The position numbers and the translations under genes were made by a program. Below, one piece after another: positions 35,396 to 49,971 of a stretch of 64,000 nucleotides of DNA; the first letter of the stretch is position 1; every line of letters starts with the position of its first letter. The stretch is from assembly GCA_029783825.1 (NCBI GenBank), contig JAREIK010002450.1, positions 1 through 64,000 on the forward strand, given 5' to 3'. Under the pieces are notes generated by a model, which saw only the letters and a list, made by a program, of their open reading frames with translations, was not told the DNA's origin and did not search any database. The stretch comes from Sapria himalayana (lineage: Eukaryota; Streptophyta; Magnoliopsida; Malpighiales; Rafflesiaceae).

Positions 35396-36940
35396 CATTT
35401 ATATATATACACATACATACATATATATACATATTGGTTTTTTAAATTTAAATCAATTAAATTCTTAATTTCATTTTTATATTATTTTAAAAAAATATTA
35501 GTATTTAAAAATCTAAACTAATTAAATTCTGAATTTCTTTTTTGATTTTTTTTCAATTATGCTTAGTTTGACATTATAGTTAATTATATTACTGTATAAA
35601 AATGTAAATATTATAATTATTGTTGTTTTTTTTTTTTTTTGAATGGGTTCTTTCGATACAAAAAATTAAAGAAAAAATTGTGTCAAAATATTATTTAAGT
35701 TTTTGGAGAGTAATATTTAAGATGTAAATTTTACAATCAAAGATATGCAAAATTTGTAAATATTTCTATTTTTGAGAATCATATTAAAATTAACTCTCGA
35801 ACATTAAAAAATCATACAAGTTGATGAATAAGTTTTGAAAGTTCAACACAAAAGTTACAAAAATTTGATATTTGAGTTTTTAGTCTTACTTGTAGTGCTT
35901 CAAGAATGAAAAAAATTTGAGTAAATTTTAAGCGATAATATTTTAAGAAATAATATTTTTCAATTTTATACATATATTATTATTTTAATGTTAGAAAACT
36001 TTATTTTATTTTAAAACACAACTTTTTATTTTATTATTTGTAGACCTATACAAAAAAAATAGACTTAAATATCAAATATTTAATAATCTAGTATATGTAA
36101 AGTACAATACTAAATTTAAAAAAAATAAAGTTAACAAAAATATAATGTTGATCCAATTTAGTAGAAAATATTGATTTGAACGATAAATAAGCTATAGAGA
36201 AATAAGTTTTCCTCCTCCCCCTCGATCTTTGTTGAATTCAAGATAATGAATTATTTAACAGTGAAGCTATTAGAGTTGTGTCAACTAACTCCCAAGATGT
36301 TCAAATATCATTAAATTACATGATTTCTTCACATTCTTATAAAATAAAACATAATAAATAATCAATTAAGTACATAAATATTAAAATCATAAATTTAATT
36401 AAATTTAATAAAAATACTTATAATATTTATACTTAATTAATACTTTATATCATGTACAAGTTGAGGGAGAAGAAAAAAAAAATAAGTTCAATTTGATACC
36501 ACTTAATAAAGATAAAAATTTATATGAAATGAGAAATATAATAGTAAATATTTTCTTACTTTTGATACATTTAATGAGATTGATAATAATCTTGGAAAGT
36601 GAAAGTATAGATTTAAATAATTTATTCTAGTTCTTATTTCATGACTTGGTTATAATTGTTTGTTAAAGTTTGACATTATTAGTATAAATAAAAGTATTTC
36701 ATATTTTATGAATTTGTTATGATTTTTTATGAAAGTAATAAACTAATATTTTTTTATAATTCTAATAAATTATTTTTATATTTTTATTTATGCTTTTTTA
36801 TTTTATTTTATATACTTTGAAATGTTAATTACTTATATAATGTGAAGCTCAAAAAAACTTAAACCACAATATATTAGATTTATATCTCACCTCACAAACA
36901 CAAATATATATCACTTTATACTTTTGTTTTTTAAAACATT
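35396..36940. other. AT-rich intergenic sequence, no gene seen
   Basis: Long A/T tracts and a T16-type run at about 35624-35640. No recognisable motif on either strand. Confidence 0.5.
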
Positions 36941-38540
36941 CGTATATACATTGACTTGATGTATCACATATTTACGTATGGAAGAGATCAAGATTCTAGA
37001 TTTCTTTATTGACGCTCCAACACAAGAATTTATTTAAAATGAGTTATCAAAATTCAGATATGGTTCTTTAGTTAATGCCTTAATGGATGGTGAACCACCG
37101 AATAACCAAATAATGAGACGAATGAGAAATAATTACACATTTACTCATGTCTTTTGTTTATCATGTGATAATTTTTTGAGTTAGAGTTGATGTTGGTTTT
37201 CTCATTTTGTATTTCATACAAGATGTTTTGTAAGTTGTCAATTTCACTGCAATCATCTCAAATAATACAAATATATAATATAGTTTCATAGTTTATAAGT
37301 TTGAGACCCAATGAGCCTACAGTACTTAAATAAGTTACTACTCATTATATTCATTTTATTCAGCTTGTTACATGGTTCTTAGGAGCTATATCAGCAGATG
37401 TTGATGTGTCTGAGAGAGAGAGATAGTGTAACTTTTTGACATCATATCTTTATACTCATTGTCAGACAGTTTCTCACAATTCAATAGTCATGTCTTATGT
37501 GATTGGGAGTTTTCCACGATGCTAAAGCTACGCTATCAATCCATTCAGTATATATAAATCATACTAAGATTTACTGGATAAATACCTCATTCAACATGTA
37601 ATAATTATTGTGAAAGTATTAGTTAATTATAAAAATAAAGACAAGATTCTCAATTCAATACACTCACTAGAATAAAATAGCTACACCTTTAAGAATTGTT
37701 GCGAGTTATTTTCAGAGAAAATATCAAAAATAATATAAGCAATTAAAGGGGACAGACCAACTACCAAAGCCACATGTGAGTTCTTATGGAGTTCTCTCTC
37801 AATAACTCTTATTAGAAAAGAATATATAAAATCTCTAATCATTAAATTAATAATAACAGACATTTCCCAATCATAAGCCAATAGTCATTTACATTAATTA
37901 TTTTCTTTTTATTATTTTTTCTTCATATTCATTAAATATGATAATAGTAAATGACGTGTCATTCTAAATTATTTATTATGATAATATTAAGCTCGATTTT
38001 TTATTTCTTTCACTTGTTATATTTAATCTTCGTTGCTTAGTTAATCTAGTTTCTATGAGTTACCTTTATAGACAACTTAATTTTATATTTATTTTTGTTA
38101 TTGATATTTATTTACATAATCAAAAAATTGAGTATAACTTTATTTGAGACTATACATGATAACATATATGTCTTTACATTTTCAGTATAATATCTTACTA
38201 AATATTTAAGTATTACTATTTCATTAATTGTATATTCTCAACTTGATTATTTAATATTAGTCAATCAAAGAACGTTGAATCATAATTTTAAAGATTTTTC
38301 TATAATAAAGTGTGAAGAATATCAATTAGAAAAACATATCATAACATTTAATAATGCTCATCAAACTTGTGTGAACAAAGATTCATTCAATCTAATATCT
38401 TAAAACAAATAGAAACTTAGTTGAGATTAGACATGTTTTATTTGGTTGATCTTTTTTGCTTTAGATCATAATTTTTTTTTTATTTTTTAATCATTTCATT
38501 AAAAAAATACAAAATAAATTTTATTAAAATATTTTTTAAA
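36941..38540 (+). mobile_element. Copia relic, pre-integrase/integrase fragment
   Basis: The plus-strand stretch at 38300-38450 (like EYQLEKHI... then NKDSFNL) parallels 39810-39900 of the next copia relic, where the integrase follows. Weaker parallels lie at 37920-38250 against 39480-39760. Heavily decayed. The 36941-37900 part has no clear domain. Confidence 0.45.
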
Positions 38541-38554
38541 AAAAATAACACCAC

Positions 38555-38675
38555 TTGTGGCTTGTCCCAAACCATTTCTCCCATTTTATAAGGATGTACT
38601 TGCATTTTGTTTTGATTGTGCATTATTGTATTTTTTTTATTTTTTTCGCATGTGATTGTAACATGGTATCAGCAG
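38555..38675 (+). mobile_element. Copia 5' LTR end and primer-binding site
   Basis: The LTR tail 'gtgattgtaaca' ends at 38663 and is followed at once by tggtatcagcag, a near-perfect plant copia primer-binding site (TGGTATCAGAGC, initiator Met tRNA). A ttttataagg box lies at 38584. This fixes the start of the plus-strand copia element that follows. Confidence 0.75.
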
Positions 38676-41600
38676 CAATACTAGGGTGTGTGAACATGCA
38701 AGTGAGGGTTACAACTAAGTTCACGAGATCCAAAATAAGTGAGCAGCATAATGCATGTGCAGATCCAAAATTAGGAATCGAAGCAAGTTAACGAGAAGTG
38801 CCAGTGGTGAAGCGGTGGTTGCATCATGATTGCAAGGCAATCATGTCATGTTTGCATGATGGTCATATTGTGATGGCAAGGTAATCATGTCATGATCATG
38901 TGATAGACGCATAGTGGTCATGCAGTGGTCACAAAGCTATTGTGCAATGACGACATGATAGTGGCACAATGGTAGTGTATCGTAGTAAGGTGTCATGGCA
39001 ATGTCTGGTGGTAAAAAGATTTTTAAAGGTTGTCCTTTGAAATTCTAAATTTTATGCTTGAGGATTTTTGAATTAAAAAAATCCTAGTTTCAGTTAGCAT
39101 GTGGAAAGAGATTATCACTGCATAAATAGATATAGGAGAGTATCAGAATTATATACACATTGCAAAAAGAATAGGCCAAAATCTAGATAACTTTAGATGT
39201 TATTTTCAGAGAAAAGATCAAAAATTTTACATTGTATTAAAAGAAATATACTGCTTATTAAAATTATTCAAAAAATCTCACAAAAATTTATCAAACATAA
39301 AACTTAGTAAAGATAAATATTAAAAACTCTTCTCTAGCACAATAGTAAATTATTTCATTCTTTCAAATATCACTAATTATTTCATTCAAACTATCACTTC
39401 GAAATATTGAATTATTAATAAAGGAGAGAACAATCATATTACTAGTAATCATATTTTATTCACTAATTCTTTTCATATTCTAAAAATATTATTGTATCTA
39501 ATTTAAGTCTTTATTAATCTATCATATCTTACTTATTCATATTTGTCCTGTCAACTTATTTTTTGTAAGTTATCTTTCCAAATAATTCTACTAACTTTAT
39601 TTTACTTCTATTGATATGTGTTTACATGATCAAGAGATTCCGAGAAAAACTTCATTTAGGGTTGAGCAGGACAATTTACATATTATCTCTCCTATGATGA
39701 GATCTCACTCTTATGTTTTAATATGTTAGTCAGTTTACTTTTATATTCTCAATTTGTTCACTCATTATTTGTCAATTTGGCAATATTTTATCTTAGTCCT
39801 AAGAGTATTTCAATCTTAGAATATAAGGCAAGTCAATTAAAAAAATTTATCAAAATTTCATATCTTACACACCGGTCTGACTTAAAAAAAAACTCATTTA
39901 ATATGACATACTCATACAAATAAGAACCTAGTAGAAATGTCAATAGAGTCTGGAGAAAGATTTAGGTATTTGAACACTTTTGTTGATTATTGTTCAAGAT
40001 ATATATGATATATCTTTTTAAAAATAGATCACAAATTTTTTGTATTTTTCATATTTTTCATAAAATAATAAAAAATTTATTTAATAAAAATATTAAAAAT
40101 TAAGAAATAACAATATATTACAATACATGTCAAACGGATTCAATACTTGTTATATAGATCATATGAATATATATATCAAAGTTTATACATCAATACTCAC
40201 TAACATAATAAGATTGTTATAAATAAGAATACATATCTAATTGAGATATCTTCGGTACTTATACTTAAAAAAGAATATTTTAAAATATTTTTAAAAATAT
40301 ATAATTTTAATTATAATTTATCATATTAATCAGATATCATCTTTTATTATTTTTCAGTATATACCCTTCTAAATTTTACATGATGGTAAAAGATTATTTG
40401 GCTGACATCTCAAAATTTTTGAATTGACTTATTTTATCCTCAATTACTCTTTGAGATAGTATCTAGGTCCTTAAAATATGGCTTGCTTGGATATTCTAAT
40501 GCTCAAAAAGTATGAAAATATTTTTTACTATAAATTAGTAAAATCTTGATAAGTATAAATGTTATTTTTTTAAAATAAACTTATTTTTTAATGAATCTAA
40601 GAAATATGTGGAACTAGATATTATATTTGGATCCATTACAACTCATCCCTTAATTATAGTCGTTCCTAGAGTAACAGTTAATAAAAATAGTCACTTTTTA
40701 GATACAACTAATTATGTTAACACCCAGAATAATATTACTCTTTTTGAGTCATCATATCTATTAACAAACTTAAATCATGTAAAGTTTGAAGAGAATGGGG
40801 TTCCCGAGTAGAGAGATATCTATCGAGTCCAAATGATGTAGTAGTTTAAGAGTCATCAATAGTAGATACTTATATTAAGTCAAAAACTAAGAGACTTGAC
40901 TATCCAAAACTTATAATGCATACTAAAAGAGGGGCATACATAACTTACTCAACCAGAGACGAGTCTATCAAAGAATTAGACAATCCAGCAGCCAACTCTT
41001 CTGACCTTCTGATTGCTCTCTAGAAGAGAGAGAGAACTTTACTCAGCACCTAATTTCACAAATTATAACACTCTCACCTTGTTCATTCTTTTGTTTCATT
41101 GATTAATTCTTTTGATAGTATTAATTTACCCAAGTCCCCTTCTAAGGCATATCTTCTTGGATGGTACTATGTCATACCAAAAAAGATATATGATATCCAC
41201 TTTATCAACAACTTTAGATTAGATCATGTAGAGTTTGAATAGATTAAGGTTCCAAATTAGAAAGATCTACTTCAGATCCAAATAAAGCAATACTACACGA
41301 GCCATCACAAGTACAGACATATATAAAGTCAAAAATTAAGAAATTTGACTACTCAAGACTTATAATTCATACCAGAAGAATGAGACATACCTAACATGCT
41401 CAAACCAAAAACAAATCTATCAAGTAGCTTGATGATCTCACATTCGACTCATATAATTATATGATTGCTCTCTAGAAGTGCGGGGAAATTATACTCTACA
41501 CTCAATTTCATAAGTGTTAGCAAACTCTCATCGTGTTCATTCATAAGTTTTTGAAATTATACTCAATTTCATAAGTATTTTTCATTTTTTTTCCTGATAA

Positions 41601-43093
41601 CACTAGTTTACCCAAGTCCCCTTTTGAGATGTATCATTACGGATGCTACTGGATCATAATAAAAATGACATATATCCTCCACTCTAACGAAACTTATAAA
41701 TAAATATCACAAGCTTCAAGAAGGTTTGATGTTGACTAAAAATAAGATTCACTATAAAGACATCCAGATGAAAAAGTAAATCACTTTAAGAAGAAACTTA
41801 TTACAATGAGATTTACTCAAACATGTGTGAACTACTAGGATAGTTTCTCTCTAGTGATCAAAATGGTCTCAGTATGGATTATTATATATTTTGTAGTATC
41901 TTACAATTAAAAGATAAATCAAGTAAGCATGAAAAATATATTTCTTCACAGTAACATTGAAGATGAAATAGTCACATGCATTTTGAGTAACACTTCCAAA
42001 TATAATTAAGAGATTTTGAAAGGCAGTGTATGGCCTAAAATAATCACAGAAAGCTTGATTTAAAAGATTTTCACAGACAATTAACTCGTTTGGATTACAT
42101 ACATGTGTTATAGAATTCTCCTTGTTTTTCGTAGGGACACTAATGCTAGCGTAATTTTACTAATTATTTATGTAAATGATATTTAAATTATAAGAGATTA
42201 CGAGTTTGGAATCAACCAAATTAGAGAGTTCCTTCGGGCAACATTTTAGAAGAATAATTTTGAAAGACTTGGATACTTTCTTAATATAAGGATTTATTAT
42301 TTTACAAGGATCATCACCCTATCATAGAAGAGATATGTACTTGATATTCTAGTAAATATTGATCTTTTAAATTATATTCTAGCAAATACTTTTATTGATC
42401 CAATTATCGACTTCACAACTAATGTGACCCTCTAGTTCATTCTATTACTTATAAAAAAATTATATGTAAGATTATAAGTATAATTAGTCATTTCTTAAAT
42501 TCTTCTTCATACGTTCATCTTGACACAGCTCTTCATATATTGAGGTATGTAAAATATTCTTCACTACTTGAAATCTCTTTCAGTGATTAAGATCATTTAT
42601 AGTTGTTAGATATTGAGATTCGAGTTGAACATCATCATACACTGAAAGGAGGTCTACAATTCAATTTTGTATTTTTCTTTGAAGCAATCTTGTTTATTTG
42701 AAAAATAAGAGAAATAATAATTTCAAGATTCAGTACATAGACAAAGCTCACAATGATGGTGACACCGTGACAGTTACTTGTGAATAACTTTGGATGCATC
42801 ACTTACTTTAAGAATTCAAATATTCATTTTCTTCTCCTACTATTTTGTATTAGAATAATTAAACAAATTATATAATATCAAATTCAATATTTCATGAGCG
42901 AATGAATCACATATAGGTGAATTACTTCTTCTTTAGGAATATGCAGGATGAATCTATTATTATAACATATATTTAGATAATAGAACAGTCAACAAACATC
43001 TTCTTGAAGGTCTTACAAAAGTTTTAACTTACTCTTTTTTCTTTCAAGTTTGGTATTATTGACTTGTACACACCAACTTGATAGAGAGTGTTA
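38676..43093 (+). mobile_element. Ty1/copia relic, leader to RNase H
   Basis: After the PBS comes a leader rich in 'catgatggtcat' words (38790-39000) and then decayed gag/pre-integrase. Integrase near 39950-40020 has TFVDYCSR. A connector region is duplicated in tandem (about 40730-40930 and 41190-41380). RT at 42080-42370 has an IYVNDI motif (YVDD), then FERLGYFLNIRIYY and KRYVLDILVNIDLLNY. RNase H and the ...IFLKVL end follow at 42480-43090. A 3' LTR probably begins at 43094 (tgttacattt). Stops throughout. Confidence 0.75.
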
Positions 43094-43379
43094 CATTTTA
43101 ATTATTTATTCTATTTTATATTTTTTTATGGAAGCAATCAAACTGTAGGCTACCCCAATCAAATTTATAAGAACAAGCAATGCAATATTTTTTTTTTATT
43201 TTTCAGCATTTATTCATAATAAAACATTATAGTACATGTCAAAAAGCTTCAACATTTATCATATTCATCTTGAAATCAAACAATAGATTTAATATGTTGA
43301 AACACCCTCATAGAATGAGATCGTAAAAAAATTATTTAGTTGAGATGCCTCAAATACTCTAATTTGATAGTAGTATTCA

Positions 43380-45200
43380 AAGCATTTTTAGAATTATACC
43401 AGATTAATTACAAACACATCATGAAACATATGCATTCTTAAAATATATCTCATTATGTGACTTTCAGATTTTGCATTACAAAAAAATATTATTTAGCATA
43501 CCTCTTAGAATATTTAGGTGTATATGTTTTATCAAGAATCTAGGCATAGCTTGGTAGAAGATGGCACATAAAAGATTCAAGTGTATCTTTCTTAGTTATA
43601 TAAATATCTAAAAATAAAATAAATGTGACTAAAGCCTAACAAAGTTTAAGTGAGTACTATGATATTTTTTAGGGCTCATTTTTTTTAGCGAGCCTAGGAA
43701 AAATAAAAATCTAAATCATACAACTAGCCCAATTATTTTTTTCTTACTTCTATCCTATGCAATCGTATTTGGACCTTCAATTAAAAGAGATAATTACTCA
43801 TCAATTATATATAAATTTTTTAATCACGTAACAATAGTTCTTCAAATATAGTTATAATATGCAACAAGCATAAATCGAGTATATTCTAGAAAAGGAGATT
43901 TTCATGAGAGAAAATATCTCTCAAGCCCAATGATTTTCAAGAGATTTGACCACCCAATGATTAAAATCTATATTAGTATTCTAGGGTATTTCAAGATATT
44001 TTTGAAAAAATATAATAATAATCAAACTACATCATGAATCAGATATATTCTTCTACCATTTCTTACCATGTGTCTTTCAAATTTTTCATCATGAAAAATA
44101 ATTATTTAGCATAACTCCCAAAATCTTTGAGTGAACATGCTATGTCCAGGATCTCACCCCAATTCAGTAAAAGATGGCATATAAAGTATTGAAGTGCGTC
44201 TTTCTTAATTACTTTAGCATCTAAAAATAAAATAAATATCACTAGAGTCTGATAGAATATGAATGAGTACTCATCTATATTTTTAAGTACTCTGTTTTTA
44301 GCAAGTTTAGGAAAAATAAGAATCCAAAACATACATCTTGTTCTATTATTTTTTTTCCTACCACACAATCTCACTTGATCCTCCAAATAAAAGAGATAGC
44401 CACTCGTCAGCTATATCTAAATTTGTTAAGCACACCATAATGGCACTTCAATGTAGTCACCATATGTAACAAGTATAGATCATGTTTATTCAACAGAGGG
44501 GGTTTTTATAAAAAAATATCTCTTGAGTTCAATGAAATGATGGTTGACAATTTTACTCCAATTTTGTATCAAGGCATGACGGAGACTAAAAAATTTGATC
44601 AGCCAAGGCTTTGAGTCTATATTAATAGTATTACATTATATTTTTGAAGAGATGACACAAATACTCCTATTTAATAGTAGTATTTGTAAGTATTTTTGAA
44701 GAAATGAGGCATTAATCGCAAACCACATCATGAACCAGATGCATTCTTCTATTATTTCTTAATATGTGTCTTTCAAATTTTGTATCATTAAAAATGATTA
44801 TTTAGCATACCTCAAAAATTTTTGGGTGTACATACTTTGTCTAAGATCTCACTCCATTTCAGTAAAAAATGCAAAGTTTGATTTTCTTTGTTACTTTAGT
44901 ATCTAGAAATAATATAAATATTACTAGAGTCTAATAGAATATAAGTAAGAGCTCATGCTATTTTTTGTTTAGTACTCAATTTTTAGCGAGTCTAGAAAAA
45001 ATAAAGGTCCAAAATAAACATTTTACTCTACTATTTTTTCCTACTCCTAAGCAATCTTACTTGATCCTCTAATTTGAAGAGATAATCACTCGTAAACTAT
45101 ATTTAAACTTATTAATCACACTATAAAGACACTTCAATGTAGTCATCATATGTAACAAGTATAGATCAGGTTTATTCTAGAGAGGGATTTTTCACGAGAA
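43380..45200. repeat. Three head-to-tail copies of a 600-700-bp unit
   Basis: Anchors recur in the same order: 'atttagcata' at 43491, about 44104 and about 44800; a (g)gatcct(c/t)... agagataat/gccactc anchor at about 43774, 44375 and 45064; 'gcgagcctagg/gcaagtttagg/gcgagtctag' and 'cacttcaatgtagtca' likewise. Spacings are about 610 and 690. Copies have diverged by point changes and small indels. Pieces at unit ends (tgagagatttgacca...) recall the duplicated connector of the copia relic at 40.6-41.5 kb, so the array may have grown out of that element. No coding potential is conserved across copies. Confidence 0.82.
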
Positions 45201-45900
45201 AAAATAACTCTTGAGTCCAATGATATGATGGTTGACCGTTGACGAGTATACTTTAATTCTAGCCTGAGGCGAGACAGAGACTAAGAGATTTGACCACTAG
45301 AGGCTTAGAATTTATATTAGTATAATGAGACATGCACAATTAATTTAGAGCATAAGAGAGTCTCCCCCAAAAAAATCAAATAATTATGCAACTAGCTCGT
45401 ATGATCTTAGTATTTTGATCATCTAATATGAAAACTAATACCAAATGAGAATGTAAATTATCTCAAAGAAAGACTTATTTTGCAAAAAAATTCACTAAGA
45501 TTCTTGGTTTGAATTATCATGATATATGAAGTAACTACCTAGGTTTTAAGTAAAAATTTAATTTTATAGATTACAGCAGATATGTGTTATAGATTTCTCT
45601 TTACTTTTTTGAAAAAACTTAGATAATATATTGATTTTACTAATTGTGTACATAAATAATATTCTTATTATCACAACCTAGGTAATTCTCAATTTGATTT
45701 TACTAATTGTATACATAAATAATATTTTAATTGTATACACAAATAATAATTTAATCTTGAGTTGGGTGATTCTCAATTTGTTATCTCATATAATTAAAAT
45801 ATTATTCACATATATAATTAATAAAATAAGTTTATCACCTAAACTCATCTAATAAAATAATGAATAATTTATAATATACATTATGTTTTAAGTTACATAA
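45201..45900 (+). mobile_element. Copia RT fragment with repeated catalytic motif
   Basis: The plus-strand sequence tttgattttactaattgtata/tacataaataatat, encoding LLIVYINNIL (copia RT YVDD region), occurs at about 45620-45660, again at about 45700-45730 and in part at about 45735-45755. A local micro-duplication has thus tripled the catalytic motif of a dead RT. Confidence 0.6.
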
Positions 45901-45979
45901 GACATTCGACAATCTATGAACTACATTTAAATACTTGTGCTTGAAAAGTATTTTTCATATTTAATTAGTATATTATTAA

Positions 45980-46350
45980 TATATGAGAAGTTGCAAGTAA
46001 CATGAATAATAAAACTGAGTCCATCTTTGCCACTGGAGAAAAAATAACTTAATAATAACTTTAAAATTCAGAATAAATTTCCTAAGAACAAGTCTCATAT
46101 TTAGCCAATTTACCTTAGCATTAAGATCAGTTTTCACAGAGTACACTCACTACAACTAATAATAAACATTCCCATGGGCCAAGATATTAGTTCTTGAGTT
46201 CCATTAGAATAGATGATATTTATCATTTCCACCATAATTTGACATCAATATAGATAAGATAATATTTTTGAAATACTCTTGAACATCATAATACTATCAA
46301 AAATAATAATAATAATAATAATAATAAAAAACTTGAGTATGATAAAACTT
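45980..46350 (-). mobile_element. Copia connector fragment
   Basis: Matches, on the minus strand, the copia region just before RT (compare 57780-57967 and 47950-48200), including the 'cacctacaac(a/c)a' and 'gatgatatttatcat' neighbourhoods. A short AAT microsatellite follows at 46300-46330. Confidence 0.5.
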
Positions 46351-46919
46351 ATAAAATATGATACTAAGTACAACTCCTCTATTTTTTTCCAAAAACAATC
46401 AAAAAATAATATAATAAAATGATACTACTCTCAAATGATATGAGAGAAACCAAATTATATTATTAGACAAGATAATGTTTATTACTTCTATTATGATATA
46501 GCATCATCATAAATGAGATAATGTATCCGAAATAAATTTGAATATCCAAATACTATCAAAAAAACAATAAAATAGGAAAATAATAAGAATTATGTGAAAA
46601 TGATATAACTTATAAAATATGATGCTAAATATAACTTCTCTATTTTTTTTCTAGAAAACAATCAAAAAAAGTTAAATTAAAATAATACAATACTCTCAAA
46701 CGATATGAGAAAAACCTAAGTATATCAAAAAAAAATAAAAGATTATGATACATTCACACATAGAGTGCTCCTATCATAAAAATAAAATATATAATAAAGA
46801 TTAATAAAACTGTGAAACCCCACATCATGCAAGTGCATATATATCTAATACACCGCGTTGAGAGAAAACTAAATAAAGTGAAGCCTCCTCCAATGAATAT
46901 TCTACCAAGGAAAAATCAA

Positions 46920-48920
46920 ACAAACAACCTTTGTGTTTTATCCTCCCTTGAAATATCAAATTAGAAATTATATATTTTATTGTCTGACTATCAAAATAGA
47001 ATATATCAAGAGAAGTAAGTGGGTGCCTAGTTTTTTAAGATGTATGAGTCAAATTATCTCACAAGTAATTATAATTATTACTTTAAGCTCTATGTGTGCA
47101 CTAAATCTCAAGATCATTGGCTATCTCATACTTTTGCATAACTTTTTTTTACAAGAAAAGTTCACTGGCCGATTATAGATTTTCTCTCTATGCAATCAGA
47201 TGTCAAACGAAAAATTGAATACCTAGTTAGTTGAAAATAGATATGATTACTAAATGAGATATCAGAACCTTAACATTTCTTCTAACATATAAATTATATA
47301 TAATTTGATAATAATCAAATAATTAATCTACCTTAAAATTTTTTTTGTATGTACTCAAATTACCTTGAAGGCGTCTATCAAATAATAAATCAAAATCTAG
47401 ATCAATACGAATATCTTCTAGAGTACAACCCAAAAGATCAACCTCTATGAGAATATCTAACACATATGTCCTCAATGATAATACATTATCTTTGTTTTCA
47501 TAAATCATCTCAATCATAAAAATTTATTTGAGCTTGACAAGATTTTTCATCTAAAAATATAACTCAATATACTCTTCAAATAAGGTATTTTTCAACTTGT
47601 CATCTTTCATAATAAGAATATTATTCACATAAAAAACTAAGATAAATCTATCATTCCGACTCTTTGGTAAAATAAAAAATAATCAATAACATATAAGTGT
47701 AAACAAGAAGTAACTATTACTGAAAATCATATAAATCAATCTTTCAAAAAGTATTTTATATCATACATTGACTTCCACAATTTGCAAATCAAATCTAAAA
47801 ATCATGTCACTACTTTAAATGTACTTTCTTCTCAAAATCATCATAAAAAATATTTTGTATATTTAACAAATATATCATTTATTTTTCAAAAGCTATAAGT
47901 GATATAAATATCTACAATAAGGTCTTAGCCATTGGCAAGAAAATATCTTAATAAATCACTTCAAATACCTAAGTAACTCATTACAAAAAGTCTAGCCTTC
48001 AAAAAATAAATGCAACCATCTAGACTAGTGTTCACATTCAACATTCACCTACAACCAAAAACAAACTTTTTGAAAGATAGAGGAACTAGTTCCCAAGTCA
48101 CAATGGAGTGAATAATGTTTATCTTTATTTTATTTTGACACAATGTCATACTGCATAAGACAATATCTTAAAAGGATACATAAGTATCATATTACCTTAA
48201 AGAGAAATAGTAAAATAAAAAAAAATAAAAAAAATAAGATAAGAATAAAATAATACTTATGAAATAAAATATAAAATACAACTCGTGTCTTTCTTTCGAA
48301 GAATAATTAGAAAATTAAGATCACAATAATTAACTGGAAGAATATCTGACTTCTCAAAAAGATTTTTCTTTAATATGAGTGGATTGCATATCTTAGAATA
48401 AACTTGAAATCCTAGGTCATCATGTTTCCCAACTCCAAATTCACTCAAGATGAGAACCAAAATCAACGCGGGAGCTACTAGGTCAACTAGACTTGAGGTA
48501 GATTATTTTTCTAATTAAATTAACTCTCTCAAATATTAATATATTTTATATTTATTGATACATATGATAACTAAAAAAAAATTATCATTATAAGAATCAA
48601 CAAGTTCAAAAGTATCTAACAATCAACACGATCTCCTAGTTGAAATTCAATATAAAAGTTTAGAAGCATACATAAAAGTAAGAAATTTAGATATCCCTTC
48701 TAAATGAACAAATCTTACTCAAAAAAAAAAAAAATATGGGTGCTAACTAGTATTATATCGGTCTTAGACAAATAACACATGTTTTTTTTGGATACTAGGA
48801 TAATCAACAAATAAATATTTTATTATCATTAATATCATATTATCATATCTTAGAAAGAGATTTTAAACAAATCAAATGTTTTTCAAAACTTTAAAAGATA
48901 AACTAAATAATTTCTCCTAA
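46920..48920 (-). mobile_element. Ty1/copia relic (connector, RT, RNase H)
   Basis: On the minus strand: connector at 48200-47950; RT catalytic motif FYVNNILI at about 47640-47580 (YVDD); then an open stretch at 47517-47323 reading SLRTYVLDILIEVDLLGC, the copia KYVLDLLEETGLLGC segment; RNase H remnants at about 47070-46930. Stops elsewhere. Confidence 0.7.
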
Positions 48921-49427
48921 AAATACAAAATTTGAAAAAATACATAATTAAAAAATATAAAAAATTATTCAATTGATTATGTATTTACAAGTAAATTATA
49001 AATTTCAAAAAAATACTTCAGAATAATTTTGTCAAAGAGAAATATCACAATCCTCTCAATCAAATATATATTTTTACTTTATATAATTTTATTCTTTTAG
49101 AATATGCTAGCACATAATATCTAATTTATGATATCAAAATAATTATAATATGTATTAAAATTATCAAATATATATACTATGTATTGTCATTCCTAATATT
49201 TTTTATATTTTTATTTAATTTTTTTATTTTTTTATTTTTTTATGACATAATTAAAAAATAAAAAAGTATATAATTTAAAATAAAAATAATCAAGTAAAAC
49301 ATATACATTCATTAATAATTTTAAAAAAAATTGTCAATCAATCTTTAATCACAACTCTATCAAGCACTCGTATATCTGAATTAATCAAATCAAATAAATC
49401 ATAACTCATAAATATTTGATGAGAAAT
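48921..49427. other. AT-rich sequence, no gene seen
   Basis: A/T tracts, probably remains of the neighbouring copia element; no motif recognised. Confidence 0.4.
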
Positions 49428-49971
49428 TAGAGATATCAATTAGATCGTGTCAGATAACACATCCTGTTTTTTTTGCCAGCACTATCATTGTATCAAGTTG
49501 TATAATGTTGACATGCCTCTAAAAATGAGAAGCTCAACACTGTCTATTGGCCCTCAAGATGCCCAAATCATATCAGGTCCTAGTCCTACCTAGCCAGCAT
49601 GGCCGAGTCCATCCAGGCCTAGGTCAGACCCAGGCAACTTTGGGTCAAGTCACACATGTTGAAACCAGTCCGCAAGGACTGAGTCGTGTTACATGTTTTG
49701 TGACATATGAGTTAGACATCATGACCCAGCATGGCACGAGTTGTGCCACAAGCTGGTATGGACATGTTCAAGGCATGGTTCTAACCATGCAAAGCAAAGC
49801 CTAGGCCAATTCATTGGTCGTGCCATGTCGTATGTTTTGCAACATGCAGGTTAGACATCATAGCCTAACACAGCATGAATCGTGATTAAGTTGGCCCAAA
49901 CCTATTCCAGGCATCATTCCAATCATGTTGAGCAGTGCCTAGATCGGTTTTAGCAGATTGTGCCACCTCCA
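49428..49971. mobile_element. Decayed non-autonomous hAT
   Basis: The left end tagagatatcaatta and the right end (reverse complement tatggaggtggcacaat) are worn family termini. The interior is rich in GGCACG/TGGCC words typical of these elements. The 85-codon ORF at 49547 is chance. No reliable duplication. Confidence 0.6.

Noticed and set aside
43094..45200. CRISPR-like or regulatory array
   Set aside because: The repeats are long, contiguous and diverged, with no short repeat-spacer pattern; this is a eukaryotic tandem duplication.
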